Source: Oceanococcus sp964629015
Lineage (GTDB): Bacteria > Pseudomonadota > Gammaproteobacteria > Nevskiales > Oceanococcaceae
Direction: 5' to 3'
Length of the DNA stretch: 64,000 nt
Assembly: GCA_964629015.1 (NCBI GenBank)
Contig: CAZVMN010000011.1
Location: 62,001 to 126,000, forward strand
The notes under the pieces are model-generated. The model had not been told where the DNA came from, ran no database searches, and saw only the letters and a list, made by a program, of their open reading frames with translations. The first letter of the stretch is position 1; the number at the start of each line of letters is the position of its first letter. The position numbers and the translations under genes are program-made. This document shows positions 34,360 to 42,313 of this stretch, piece by piece.

Positions 34360-35193
34360 ATGAGAACCGCCGCACTGCTGCTCGGAATGAGCGTTTTCCT
34401 GCCCGTCTGTGCTGTCAGTGCGGCGGACAATGCCGAATTGCGCGCCGCGATCAATGGTGAGCACCGCACCGCGTCCTACCGTGCGCGTGATGATGCGCGT
34501 CATCCGTACCAGACGCTGGAGTTTTTCGGCATCACGCCGGATATGACGGTGGTGGAATTGTGGCCAGGTGGGGGGTGGTACACCGAGATCCTCGCGCCGT
34601 ATTTGAGCAATAACGGTTTGCTGTATGCCGCGCATTTTGATCCGCAGACGGAGGTTGACTATTTCCGACGGTCCTACGCGCGCTTCGCTGACAAATTGGC
34701 GGCCGACCCGTCTATCTATTCGGAAGTTCAGGTCACCGTGTTCGACCCGCCGCACAAGCTGGATATCGCACCGCCAGGCAGTGCGGATGCGGTACTGACC
34801 TTCCGCAATGTGCACAACTGGTACATGCGCGGTGGCGGAGAAGACAAGTTGACCGCAGCGTTCCGCGCCATGTACACGGCACTCAAGCCCGGCGGCATCC
34901 TGGGCGTTGTCGATCATCGTTTGCCCGAAGAACGCCCATTCTCGGATCAGGACGCCAGCGGTTATATGCGCACGGATTTGGTGATCGATGTGGCGCGTGA
35001 TGTCGGCTTTGTATTGGTGGATGGCTCGGAGATCAATGCCAACCCTGCCGATACTGCGGATCATCCAAAAGGCGTGTGGACTCTGCCGCCCTCGCTGCGC
35101 CTGGGTGAAGAAAAGGCGGATTACTACCTGACCATCGGTGAGAGCGACCGCATGACCCTGAAGTTCGTCAAACCCCCTGAGGTATTGCCGTAG
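34360..35193 (+). CDS. Exported class I SAM-dependent methyltransferase-like protein (COG4798 type)
   Basis: A 277-residue methyltransferase-fold protein with a signal peptide (MRTAALLLGMSVFLPVCAVS, then AAD). The SAM-binding motif reads VVELWPGGGWYTEILAPYL, the style of the predicted methyltransferases in COG4798. LTFRNVHNWY and ALKPGGILGVVDHR are motifs IV and V. Periplasmic location is puzzling because SAM is cytosolic, so members may act before export, bind another ligand, or be mis-predicted. It follows the porin and BCCT genes on the same strand, and its last 26 bases overlap the convergent gamma-glutamylcyclotransferase gene. Confidence 0.82.
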   Translation: MRTAALLLGMSVFLPVCAVSAADNAELRAAINGEHRTASYRARDDARHPYQTLEFFGITPDMTVVELWPGGGWYTEILAPYLSNNGLLYAAHFDPQTEVDYFRRSYARFADKLAADPSIYSEVQVTVFDPPHKLDIAPPGSADAVLTFRNVHNWYMRGGGEDKLTAAFRAMYTALKPGGILGVVDHRLPEERPFSDQDASGYMRTDLVIDVARDVGFVLVDGSEINANPADTADHPKGVWTLPPSLRLGEEKADYYLTIGESDRMTLKFVKPPEVLP

Positions 35194-35686
35194 CGCGATA
35201 AATCGCCATCTCCCGGTCGTGGCGCTGCGCGTCCGGGTCTTCGCTGTGGGGAACCTGACTGATCTGCTCGATGTAGCTGTCCGGCAGCGCGTTTTCGCGT
35301 GCGCCGAAGATCACATGGTGTTTGTACCAGCGCCACGGTAGGACATCGTGATGGCGCTCCCGGGCTAGATAAATTTCTCCGCAGACCAGATCATCATCGC
35401 TGTGCAGCCAGACGCTGGCGCGTCGGTAGCCAGGGCCTTCGAAACCATCCAGCACGTGAATTTCTTCAGCCGGGATGTCCCACAGAACACCGATGACGAG
35501 ATCCTCGGCTTGTCCGGTCGGGCTGGCATCACATTTGCCGGAGCCGTCGTGTTCGCAGCGTTGCTCGAAAGTCAGGCGATGGCCGGGCAGGTGGGCCAGG
35601 CCCAGATTGCGGATGTCACGGATGCGCGCACCCAGGCGTGCAGCCGCCATGTTGGAGCCGTAGGCAAAGTAGATAAGTCGTGACAC
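35168..35686 (-). CDS. Gamma-glutamylcyclotransferase family protein
   Basis: A 172-residue protein of the gamma-glutamylcyclotransferase fold, which releases 5-oxoproline from gamma-glutamyl amino compounds. The substrate-binding loop is YFAYGSNM (YGSN at 9-12) and the catalytic glutamate is E83 in LDGFEGPGYRR. I use the GTG at 35686, because an ATG ten codons upstream would put the coding region inside the desaturase terminator hairpin, and homologues begin MSRLIYFAYGSN-like. The 3' end overlaps the convergent methyltransferase gene by 26 bases. Substrate could be glutathione-derived or a gamma-glutamylamine. Confidence 0.85.
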   Translation of the reverse strand: MSRLIYFAYGSNMAAARLGARIRDIRNLGLAHLPGHRLTFEQRCEHDGSGKCDASPTGQAEDLVIGVLWDIPAEEIHVLDGFEGPGYRRASVWLHSDDDLVCGEIYLARERHHDVLPWRWYKHHVIFGARENALPDSYIEQISQVPHSEDPDAQRHDREMAIYRATAIPQGV

Positions 35687-35694
35687 GGAGATAC

Positions 35695-35731
35695 AAAAAA
35701 GCGGATGTGACATCAATGTGCCACATCCGCT
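35695..35731 (-). terminator. Rho-independent terminator of the desaturase operon
   Basis: Read on the minus strand, AGCGGATGTG and CACATCCGCT form a perfect 10-bp stem around a 12-base loop, followed by six T residues (plus-strand A run 35695-35700). It lies 38 bases after the desaturase stop. Confidence 0.92.
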
Positions 35732-35769
35732 GTTGTGCGTGGTCAGGCTTTACACCTTAAGCGCTGAGA

Positions 35770-36891
35770 TTATGCGGCCAGTGGCAGTTCCACCTTGTCG
35801 TCACGCGCATCGCCGTTCGGCGTGTTGCGGTTGGGTTTTCCGCGTCCCGGCAGTGACAGGCGCGCAATGCGCTTCCAGGTTGAGGCGGTCTGGCGCCAGA
35901 ACGAACCGGTGTTGTAGGGCAGGCCGAATTCTTCGCAGATCGCACGCACCTTGGGCGAGATCTCCGCGTAGCGATGGGCCGGCAGGTCCGGGAACAAATG
36001 ATGTTCGATCTGGAAGCTCAGGTTGCCGCTCATGATGTGCATCAGTCGGCCACCACTGAAGTTGGCTGAGCCCAGCAACTGGCGGACGTACCACTGGCCA
36101 CGGGTTTCGTTGTCGATAACCGATTCGGGAAACTGCTCGACCTCTTCTGGGAAGTGACCGTTGAAAATCACGGCGCAGGCCCACACGTTGCGTGTCAGGT
36201 TGGCGACGGCGTTGCCGACGAACACCAGCGGCGCCATTGGACCCGCCAAAAGCGGGAACAACAGGTAGTCCTTGGCCAACTGTTTGCGCATCTTCTTCCA
36301 CACCGGCTTGAACTCTTCGCGCAGCTGCTTTCCACTCTTGGTCTTGTAGACCAGCACCTCTTCCAGCTTGAGGTTTTGTACCGCGACGAAATGTTGGAAG
36401 AAGCTGTGCAGCAGCACGGTCAGCGGCAGGTTGGCCAGAAAACGCGGCTCCCACGGCTGATCGTCCGACATGCGCAACAGGCCGTAGCCGATGTCATGGT
36501 CACGGTTGATCACGTTTGTGTAGGTGTGATGTTCGTGGTTGTGGGTGGCTTTCCAGTTTTTCGCCGTGTCAGCGGTATCCCAGTCGAACTCACGCGAGTT
36601 GAGTGCGGGATCGTTCATGAAATCGTACTGGCCGTGCATCACGTTGTGGCCAATTTCCATGTTGTCGAGAATTTTCGACGCAGACAGCGCGGCCACCGCC
36701 AGCGGCCAGGTCGGCGGCAACATCATCATGATGCGCCCACCGATCTCCAGCTGACGTTGACGCTTCACCAGGGTACGGATGTAGTTCTCATCGCGTTCAC
36801 CCAGGTCGGCCAGCACCTCGCTGCGGATGGCATCGAAACGGCGGCCGATGTCTTCAAACTGCTCGTCGCTTAGGTTTCTGAATACGCTCAT
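35770..36891 (-). CDS. Membrane fatty acid desaturase (DesA3-like acyl-CoA/acyl-lipid desaturase)
   Basis: A 373-residue integral-membrane di-iron desaturase. The three histidine boxes are present: H82-x3-H86 (GHNVMH), H117, H119, H121, H122 (HNHEHH) and the C-terminal IEHHLFPDLP. Paired hydrophobic segments lie between them. The ATG at 36891 has an AAGGAG ribosome-binding site seven bases upstream. It introduces a double bond into fatty acyl chains, probably delta-9, receiving electrons from the ferredoxin reductase encoded 23 bases upstream. Very similar two-gene units exist in Pseudomonas (desCB) and mycobacteria (desA3-Rv3230c). Confidence 0.92.
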   Translation of the reverse strand: MSVFRNLSDEQFEDIGRRFDAIRSEVLADLGERDENYIRTLVKRQRQLEIGGRIMMMLPPTWPLAVAALSASKILDNMEIGHNVMHGQYDFMNDPALNSREFDWDTADTAKNWKATHNHEHHTYTNVINRDHDIGYGLLRMSDDQPWEPRFLANLPLTVLLHSFFQHFVAVQNLKLEEVLVYKTKSGKQLREEFKPVWKKMRKQLAKDYLLFPLLAGPMAPLVFVGNAVANLTRNVWACAVIFNGHFPEEVEQFPESVIDNETRGQWYVRQLLGSANFSGGRLMHIMSGNLSFQIEHHLFPDLPAHRYAEISPKVRAICEEFGLPYNTGSFWRQTASTWKRIARLSLPGRGKPNRNTPNGDARDDKVELPLAA

Positions 36892-36914
36892 CGTAAGCTC
36901 CTTAAGGGTTTTGA

Positions 36915-38045
36915 TCAGATGTCCAGCGTGACGCTGCCTTCGGGCACGCTCACGCAGATCTGGATGTCTTGTTCGCCGTCTTCGCCCAGCTGGCCGGTGC
37001 GCAAATCGCGTACCCGGCCGCTGGTTTTGCGGCATGTGCAGGCGTAGCACACGCCCATGCGGCAGCCGTGTTCCGGACGAAGACCGGCTGCCTCTGCCTG
37101 TTCCAGCAGGTTCTGGCCAGAGTTGGCAGCCAAACGTTCGCTGCGGGCAAAGCGCACATCGCCTTCTGCGTTCTCACTCGGCAGCGGTGCGCTGGCCAGG
37201 GTGAAACGTTCCACGTGCAACTTTTCGCTGAGCTGCTGGCCGGCGTAAACCGTTTCGACCGCTTGCATCAGCCCCGGGGGGCCGCACAGGAAAGTCTCTG
37301 CCTCGGCGAAGTCGGGAATCGCCCGTGTCAGCTGTTCTTCACTGAACAGGCCTTGCAACTCACCGTTGTCATCGTGGGCGTAGCAACGCAGCACCGTCAG
37401 GTTGGGGTGCGCGTGTGACAGCGCGTCGAGCTCATCCGAGTAAAGCTGGTCTTGCTGACGGTTGTTGTAGTGCAGGAAGGTGATCGGGCCGGCATGCTCT
37501 TCATCGCACAGGGTGCGCAACATCGACATGACGGGTGTAATGCCGCTGCCGCCGCTGATCAGCACGATGCGCTGCGGGCGCGTCTCGGGCAGGGCGAATT
37601 CGCCTTCAGCCTGAGACAAAGTCACGACGTGACCCACGTCGAGTTGGTCACGCATGTAGCGGGTGACGAAAGCCTCGGCCGGTAGCTTGGCCGTGAGCTC
37701 GATCAGGCCATTTTGCGTGTGCGCTGATTGAACCGGAGAAAAGCAACGCGTGCGGCGGCTGCCGTCAACGCTGACGGTGAAGCGCACGTACTGCCCAGGC
37801 TTGAAGCCCTGCCAGTTGCTGTTCGGGCGCAGCTGCAGGGTGACCGTGTCAGGGGTTTGTGAACATTTCGCAACCACGGTGGCGCGAACTTCGTTCAGCG
37901 ACCATGCCGGATTGATGTACTCGAGGTAGCGATCAACCCCATGCGGAAACGCCAGAGTCTCGGCAATCCTCGACTTCAAGGCATTTTTCACGCCTTGGCG
38001 CAGACTGCGCGACAAACTGTTGTGTGTGTTTGTGGTGCCACTCAT
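36915..38045 (-). CDS. Ferredoxin-NAD(P) reductase with C-terminal 2Fe-2S domain (desaturase partner)
   Basis: A 376-residue electron-transfer protein. The order is an N-terminal extension (about 50 residues), an FAD domain (RTRCFSPVQSAH), an NAD(P) domain (RIVLISGGSGITPVMSM, then FLCGPPGLM), and a plant-type ferredoxin domain with cysteines in CRMGVCYACTC and a fourth in IQICVS. It carries electrons from NAD(P)H to the membrane desaturase encoded directly downstream. The domain order matches the DesB/Rv3230c reductases. The start ATG lies downstream of a consensus-like promoter (TTGACA at 38106-38101). Confidence 0.93.
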   Translation of the reverse strand: MSGTTNTHNSLSRSLRQGVKNALKSRIAETLAFPHGVDRYLEYINPAWSLNEVRATVVAKCSQTPDTVTLQLRPNSNWQGFKPGQYVRFTVSVDGSRRTRCFSPVQSAHTQNGLIELTAKLPAEAFVTRYMRDQLDVGHVVTLSQAEGEFALPETRPQRIVLISGGSGITPVMSMLRTLCDEEHAGPITFLHYNNRQQDQLYSDELDALSHAHPNLTVLRCYAHDDNGELQGLFSEEQLTRAIPDFAEAETFLCGPPGLMQAVETVYAGQQLSEKLHVERFTLASAPLPSENAEGDVRFARSERLAANSGQNLLEQAEAAGLRPEHGCRMGVCYACTCRKTSGRVRDLRTGQLGEDGEQDIQICVSVPEGSVTLDI

Positions 38046-38070
38046 GAGAATCTATCCATTAGTGAACGAA

Positions 38071-38106
38071 TGTGCACATGATGGGGGTGCAACAATCAAT
38101 TGTCAA
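38071..38106 (-). promoter_or_regulatory. Promoter and possible operator of the reductase-desaturase operon
   Basis: On the minus strand TTGACA (38106-38101), a 17-base spacer and CATCAT (38083-38078) make a good sigma-70-like promoter. The perfect 8-bp palindrome TGTGCACA (38071-38078) lies at the expected transcription start, beside AGTGAAC (38061-38067). Similar sites are targets of TetR-type lipid regulators such as DesT/FabR, but the match is an inference. Confidence 0.55.
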
Positions 38107-38271
38107 CAAACGTACACAAATAGAATGTAAGGTTCAGATAACACTAAGAATCTTTGTGTTTACATCAAGCATTCCTGCGAGATGTGTGAGCAAACGTTGA
38201 GTTTGTTGTGCAGGATTCGGAAGCGGGTGGGGGAATAGCCTAAAATGGCCTTCTGTTTCTCGGTGACCGTC

Positions 38272-40494
38272 ATGTCCTCCGTTGCTGCATCTGTGCCGTC
38301 CAACTTGCCGCGCCAGCGCCTTTACGACTACCCCAAGTACTGGGCCGAGTGTTATGGCAAAGCACCGTTTCTGCCCACCAGCCGTGCCGAAATGGACGAA
38401 TTGGGTTGGGATTCCTGCGATGTGGTGATCGTCACCGGCGATGCCTACGTGGATCACCCATCGTTTGGTATGGCCATCATCGGGCGGCTGCTGGAGGATC
38501 AGGGCTTTCGCGTGGGCATCATTGCTCAACCGGACTGGAACACGCCGCAGGACGTATTGCGCTTGGGCGAACCCAATCTGTGTTTCGGCGTGGCCGCCGG
38601 CAACATGGACTCGATGATCAATCGCTACACCGCCGATCGCAAACCGCGCTCGGATGACGCCTACACACCCGGTGGGCAGGCCGGTGCACGACCCGATCGT
38701 TGCAGCATCATTTACACCCAGCAGTGCCGTGCCATGGCGCCGCATACGCCGATCATCCTGGGCGGGATCGAAGCGTCATTGCGACGCATTGCGCACTACG
38801 ATTACTGGCAGGACAAAGTGCGCCGCTCGATCCTGGCCGATGCTCCCGCCGACATCCTGCTTTATGGCAACGCTGAACGGGCGGTGGTCGAGGTGGTGCA
38901 GCGGCTGGCCCGTGGTGATGACATCGGCTCAATCACCGATGTGCGCGGTACGGCGTTTTGGCGCCAGGACACGCCGCCAGATGTGATGGAAATCGACTCC
39001 ACCCGTATCGACCGGCCAGGACGCATCGACCGCATCGTCAATCCGTACATCAACACCCAGGAGATGGATGATTGCGAGCTGGAGCGTCGCAATCAGCAGC
39101 AGCTTGATCCAACAGCAGAAAAGCCGCTGCGATTCATGCCGCATCCCCAGCGTGATCGTGATCGTACGGTGATTCGTCTTCCGGCTTTTGAGAAGGTGCG
39201 CAACGACAAAGCCTTGTACGCCCATGCCAATCGTGTGCTGCATCTGGAAACCAACCCGGGCAATGCGCGGGCGCTGGTTCAGCGTCATGCGCACCGCGAT
39301 CTGTGGCTGAATCCGCCGGCCCAGCCGCTGTCCACCGAAGAGATGGACTACGTGTTTGGCCAGCCTTTCGCGCGAGTCCCGCACCCTATTTATAAGGACC
39401 AACGGATTCCGGCGTACGAGATGATCCGTTTTTCGGTCAACATCATGCGCGGCTGTTTTGGTGGTTGTACCTTCTGTTCGATTACCGAACATGAAGGCCG
39501 CATCATCCAGAATCGCTCACAGGAATCGATTCTCAATGAGGTGGCCGAGATTCGCGACAAGGTGCCAGGCTTTACCGGCGTCATTTCCGATCTCGGCGGG
39601 CCAACGGCCAATATGTACCGCATCGCCTGCAAAGATCCCAAGATCGAAGCGGCTTGCCGCCGGCCCTCGTGTGTCTACCCCGGCATCTGCGAAAACCTCA
39701 ACACCGATCACTCTGCACTGACCCAGCTTTACCGCGAGACACGCAAGATGCCCGGCGTGAAAAAGGTGCTGATTGCATCGGGTTTGCGCTATGACTTGGC
39801 GGTGAAAGATCCGGAGTACGTCAAAGAACTGGTGACGCATCATGTCGGCGGCTATCTGAAGATTGCACCGGAGCACACCGAAAACGCGCCGTTGTCCAAA
39901 ATGATGAAACCGGGCATCGGCACGTATGATGAATTCAAAGCCCTGTTCGAGAAGTTCACGGCTGAAGCTGGCAAAGAGCAATACCTGATCCCGTACTTCA
40001 TCGCCGCGCATCCCGGCACCACCGATGAAGACATGCTCAATCTGGCCTTGTGGTTGAAGAAATACGGTTTTCGCGCCGATCAAGTGCAGGCTTTCTATCC
40101 GTCGCCCATGGCCACCGCCACAGCCATGTATCACACGGAAAAGAACCCGCTGCGTAAGGTCAGTTACAAGAGTGAAGCTGTGAGTACCCCGAAGAGCGCC
40201 GAACAGCGAAAACTCCACAAAGCGTTTTTGCGTTATCACGACCCGGCCAACTGGGATCTGCTCCACGCTACGCTATTGCGGATGGGGCGGGGCGATTTGA
40301 TCGGCGACAAAGCACACTGCCTGATCCCGGCGAGTAAACCCGATAGCAAAACCTATCAGGCGCCGCGGCGTAAGAATTCCGTCCAAGCCGAGCGCAAGCG
40401 CAGGGGCAAGTCGATGCTGACCCAACACACCGGGCTACCGCCACGCGATGATGGGAGTGGGGCGAGGAAAAAAGGGCGCAAGAGACGGCGTTGA
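38272..40494 (+). CDS. ygiQ: YgiQ family radical SAM protein
   Basis: A 740-residue radical SAM enzyme of the YgiQ (UPF0313) family. The iron-sulfur motif is CFGGCTFC (C-x3-C-x2-C) preceded by FSVNIMRG and followed by SITEHEGRIIQNRS. The N-terminal domain (SRAEMDELGWDSCDVVIVTG, then AYVDHPSFG) is B12-domain-like and highly conserved. The lysine- and arginine-rich tail after residue 690 is probably disordered. The ATG at 38272 has a GGTGA ribosome-binding site; an ATG nine codons upstream sits in a -10-like TAAAAT and is less likely. The reaction is unknown for the whole family. Confidence 0.93.
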   Translation: MSSVAASVPSNLPRQRLYDYPKYWAECYGKAPFLPTSRAEMDELGWDSCDVVIVTGDAYVDHPSFGMAIIGRLLEDQGFRVGIIAQPDWNTPQDVLRLGEPNLCFGVAAGNMDSMINRYTADRKPRSDDAYTPGGQAGARPDRCSIIYTQQCRAMAPHTPIILGGIEASLRRIAHYDYWQDKVRRSILADAPADILLYGNAERAVVEVVQRLARGDDIGSITDVRGTAFWRQDTPPDVMEIDSTRIDRPGRIDRIVNPYINTQEMDDCELERRNQQQLDPTAEKPLRFMPHPQRDRDRTVIRLPAFEKVRNDKALYAHANRVLHLETNPGNARALVQRHAHRDLWLNPPAQPLSTEEMDYVFGQPFARVPHPIYKDQRIPAYEMIRFSVNIMRGCFGGCTFCSITEHEGRIIQNRSQESILNEVAEIRDKVPGFTGVISDLGGPTANMYRIACKDPKIEAACRRPSCVYPGICENLNTDHSALTQLYRETRKMPGVKKVLIASGLRYDLAVKDPEYVKELVTHHVGGYLKIAPEHTENAPLSKMMKPGIGTYDEFKALFEKFTAEAGKEQYLIPYFIAAHPGTTDEDMLNLALWLKKYGFRADQVQAFYPSPMATATAMYHTEKNPLRKVSYKSEAVSTPKSAEQRKLHKAFLRYHDPANWDLLHATLLRMGRGDLIGDKAHCLIPASKPDSKTYQAPRRKNSVQAERKRRGKSMLTQHTGLPPRDDGSGARKKGRKRRR

Positions 40495-40767
40495 CGGATT
40501 CGCACATCACCTGCCGTTTGCGCTGCAGATGTTTTTTGCGGTTTCAAACGATTATTTGCAGGTTCATCAGCCACCAGCGCTTGACACTTGGATGATTAGG
40601 CCTCACACTTCCTGCCAGTTATTGCGACAAGCGCCGTTTCAGCTTGGTCCGCCAGCCCACCTTCGGTGGCGCCTCGTACCTCCTCGATACATTCTTGATT
40701 GCATGCTCCCGTCCCGGGGCAGATCGCCCCGTGTCTTTCACCGTTATCCACTCAAGGATTATCAAAC
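40495..40767 (+). promoter_or_regulatory. Long structured leader of the cold-shock gene
   Basis: 273 bases lie between ygiQ and the cold-shock ATG. A perfect -35 TTGACA is at 40581-40586 but the -10 is weak (CACACT after 17 bases). Two stable hairpins follow: CCACC-TTC-GGTGG (40657-40669) and CGGGGC-AGATC-GCCCCG (40715-40731). An AAGGAT ribosome-binding site lies near 40754. A long folded 5' leader fits temperature-dependent translation as in cspA; the exact start is unproven. Confidence 0.5.
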
Positions 40768-40980
40768 ATGAGTCAAACATCAACTGGAACCGTCAAGTGG
40801 TTCAATGAAGCCAAAGGCTTCGGTTTCATCACGCCGAAAGACGGTGGTGATGACCTGTTCGCCCACTTCAAAGAAATCCAAGGCGATGGTTTCAAAACGC
40901 TGACCGAAAATCAGACTGTTGAATATGTAGCTACCCGCGGCCCCAAAGGCATGCAGGCTACGCAGATTCGCCCAGTCTGA
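40768..40980 (+). CDS. Cold-shock protein, CspA family
   Basis: A 70-residue single cold-shock domain that binds single-stranded RNA or DNA and melts secondary structure. RNP1 appears as KGFGFITP and RNP2 as DLFAHF, with the leading GTVKWFNEAKG typical of the family. The ATG at 40768 gives the usual size. A long hairpin-bearing leader upstream and a 12-bp hairpin downstream frame it as its own transcription unit. Confidence 0.96.
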   Translation: MSQTSTGTVKWFNEAKGFGFITPKDGGDDLFAHFKEIQGDGFKTLTENQTVEYVATRGPKGMQATQIRPV

Positions 40981-40988
40981 TTTCGCTT

Positions 40989-41023
40989 GGTCTCGATGCA
41001 TGGATTTTCTGTGCATCGAGACC
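40989..41023 (+). terminator. Strong hairpin after the cold-shock gene
   Basis: GGTCTCGATGCA (40989-41000) and TGCATCGAGACC (41012-41023) are perfect 12-bp arms around an 11-base loop, eight bases past the stop. Only a short T-rich tail follows (TGCATTT), so it may be an imperfect terminator or an RNA-stabilising stem. Confidence 0.75.
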
Positions 41024-41062
41024 TGCATTTCCCCATCACGCTAACAGCCAGCGAGAGCACAC

Positions 41063-41188
41063 ATCGCCAAGACAAACTACAATTTTGAAAAGCGGCAGCG
41101 AGAAATCAAGAAACGCAAAAAGCAGGATGCGAAGCTTGAGAAAAAACGGGATCGCCAATCTGCGGCCCGTGAACAAGAATCAGAGTGA
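41063..41188 (+). CDS. Small basic protein, apparent ATC start
   Basis: A 41-residue frame, IAKTNYNFEKRQREIKKRKK followed by QDAKLEKKRDRQSAAREQESE, ends at the TGA 41186-41188. I recall small conserved proteobacterial proteins beginning M-A-K-x-N-Y-x-F-E-K-R-Q with a lysine/arginine-rich body; this frame matches from its second residue, with ATC where ATG is expected. No ATG, GTG or TTG exists between the upstream in-frame stop (41042-41044) and the conserved residues. A GAGAG sequence lies seven bases before the ATC. Either a rare ATC start or a decayed gene. Function unknown; probably nucleic-acid binding by charge. Confidence 0.5.
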   Translation: MAKTNYNFEKRQREIKKRKKQDAKLEKKRDRQSAAREQESE

Positions 41189-41233
41189 TATAGATTGAAC
41201 CGGCCCACGGTTCTTTGACCCATCACCAAAACT

Positions 41234-41503
41234 ATGTCGACGCCCAGCGAACCCTTCAAGATCATCGCGCTGAAAGCGCACGCGGCGCCGACCATGGGTC
41301 AAGGCAGCGATTGGCATCACTATGTTATCGCCCAAGGCGATAATCGGATTGAAGGGTATCGGCGCGGCCAGACCAAGGCCGTCACCAAAGCCATCGAGCA
41401 GATGGTGGATCAAATGAACGAGCGACGTTCCGGCCAATATGCAGCCCCTCGAGGCAAGCCTGGCCCCAAACCGTCTGCCAAAGACGGTAAATCTAACGCA
41501 TGA
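41234..41503 (+). CDS. Conserved small protein of unknown function
   Basis: An 89-residue protein I cannot assign to a named family. The core WHHYVIAQGDNRIEGYRRGQ followed by AVTKAIEQMVDQMNERR looks like a small alpha/beta domain with a sheet followed by a helix. The C-terminal RGKPGPKPSAKDGKSNA is basic and probably flexible, typical of nucleic-acid-associated proteins. Its stop overlaps the NYN-domain gene start (ATGA), so the two are translationally coupled and may act together in RNA metabolism (inference). Confidence 0.75.
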   Translation: MSTPSEPFKIIALKAHAAPTMGQGSDWHHYVIAQGDNRIEGYRRGQTKAVTKAIEQMVDQMNERRSGQYAAPRGKPGPKPSAKDGKSNA

Positions 41504-42282
41504 ACAACCCCTCAGAGCATGACAATCTGGCCGTGTTTTGCGATTTTGAAAACATCGCACTAGGCGCTCAGGAGGTCCATCTCACCGCCTTTGATATCAC
41601 CAAGGTTCTGGAGCGACTGCTGCTCAAAGGTTCCATTGTGGTGAAGAAAGCTTATTGCGACTGGCAACGTTATGCCGAGTTCAAACGCACCATGCACGAG
41701 GCCGCGTTTGAGCTGATTGACATTCCCCATGTTCGCCAATCCGGAAAGAATTCAGCTGACATTCGCTTGGTCGTCGATGCGCTGGATCTTTGCTATACCA
41801 AATCCCACGTGAGTCATTTCGTGATTGTTTCTGGCGATTCGGATTTTTCACCGCTGGTCAGCAAGCTTCGCGAGAACAACAAAACCGTCATCGGTGTGGG
41901 CGTGCGCAATTCCACATCCGATTTGCTCACTGCCAACTGCGACGAATTCATCTTCTACGATGATCTGGTGGCCTCGGAAACCAAGCGTCGACGTCGTGGC
42001 GGCAAGCGCAAAGCACAAGGTGATGATCCGCGACAGGAATTGTTCGACCTGGTGCTGGAAACTTTTGAGGCCGTCGCCGCGGAACGCGATGATGGCGACA
42101 AGATTTGGGGCTCCATGATCAAGCAGGCGCTCAAGCGCCGTCGTCCCGGCTTCAGCGAATCCAGCTACGCATTCGGCTCCTTTAGCGAAGTCTTGCAGGC
42201 GATGCGCGAGGCCAAACTTCTCGAACTTACCCGTGATGAACGCTCTGGCGGTTTTTTGGTGACCGCCGTGAGCTCGACTTGA
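41500..42282 (+). CDS. NYN-domain (PIN-like) protein with C-terminal LOTUS/OST-HTH domain
   Basis: A 260-residue LabA/DUF88-type protein. The N-terminal NYN nuclease-like domain shows AVFCDFENIALG (D15, N18), KKAYCDWQRY, SADIRLVVDALDL and HFVIVSGDSDFSPLVSKLRE, the acidic residues that form the PIN-like active site. After a basic linker (ETKRRRRGGKRKAQG), the C-terminal region with IWGSMIKQALKRRRPGFSES and FGSFSEVLQAM is an OST-HTH/LOTUS domain that binds RNA, including G-quadruplexes. It probably degrades or regulates RNA. Coupled to the small upstream gene by ATGA. Confidence 0.9.
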   Translation: MNNPSEHDNLAVFCDFENIALGAQEVHLTAFDITKVLERLLLKGSIVVKKAYCDWQRYAEFKRTMHEAAFELIDIPHVRQSGKNSADIRLVVDALDLCYTKSHVSHFVIVSGDSDFSPLVSKLRENNKTVIGVGVRNSTSDLLTANCDEFIFYDDLVASETKRRRRGGKRKAQGDDPRQELFDLVLETFEAVAAERDDGDKIWGSMIKQALKRRRPGFSESSYAFGSFSEVLQAMREAKLLELTRDERSGGFLVTAVSST

Positions 42283-42313
42283 GCCGCGCTGCGACGTATC
42301 CAGTAGCGCAGTC

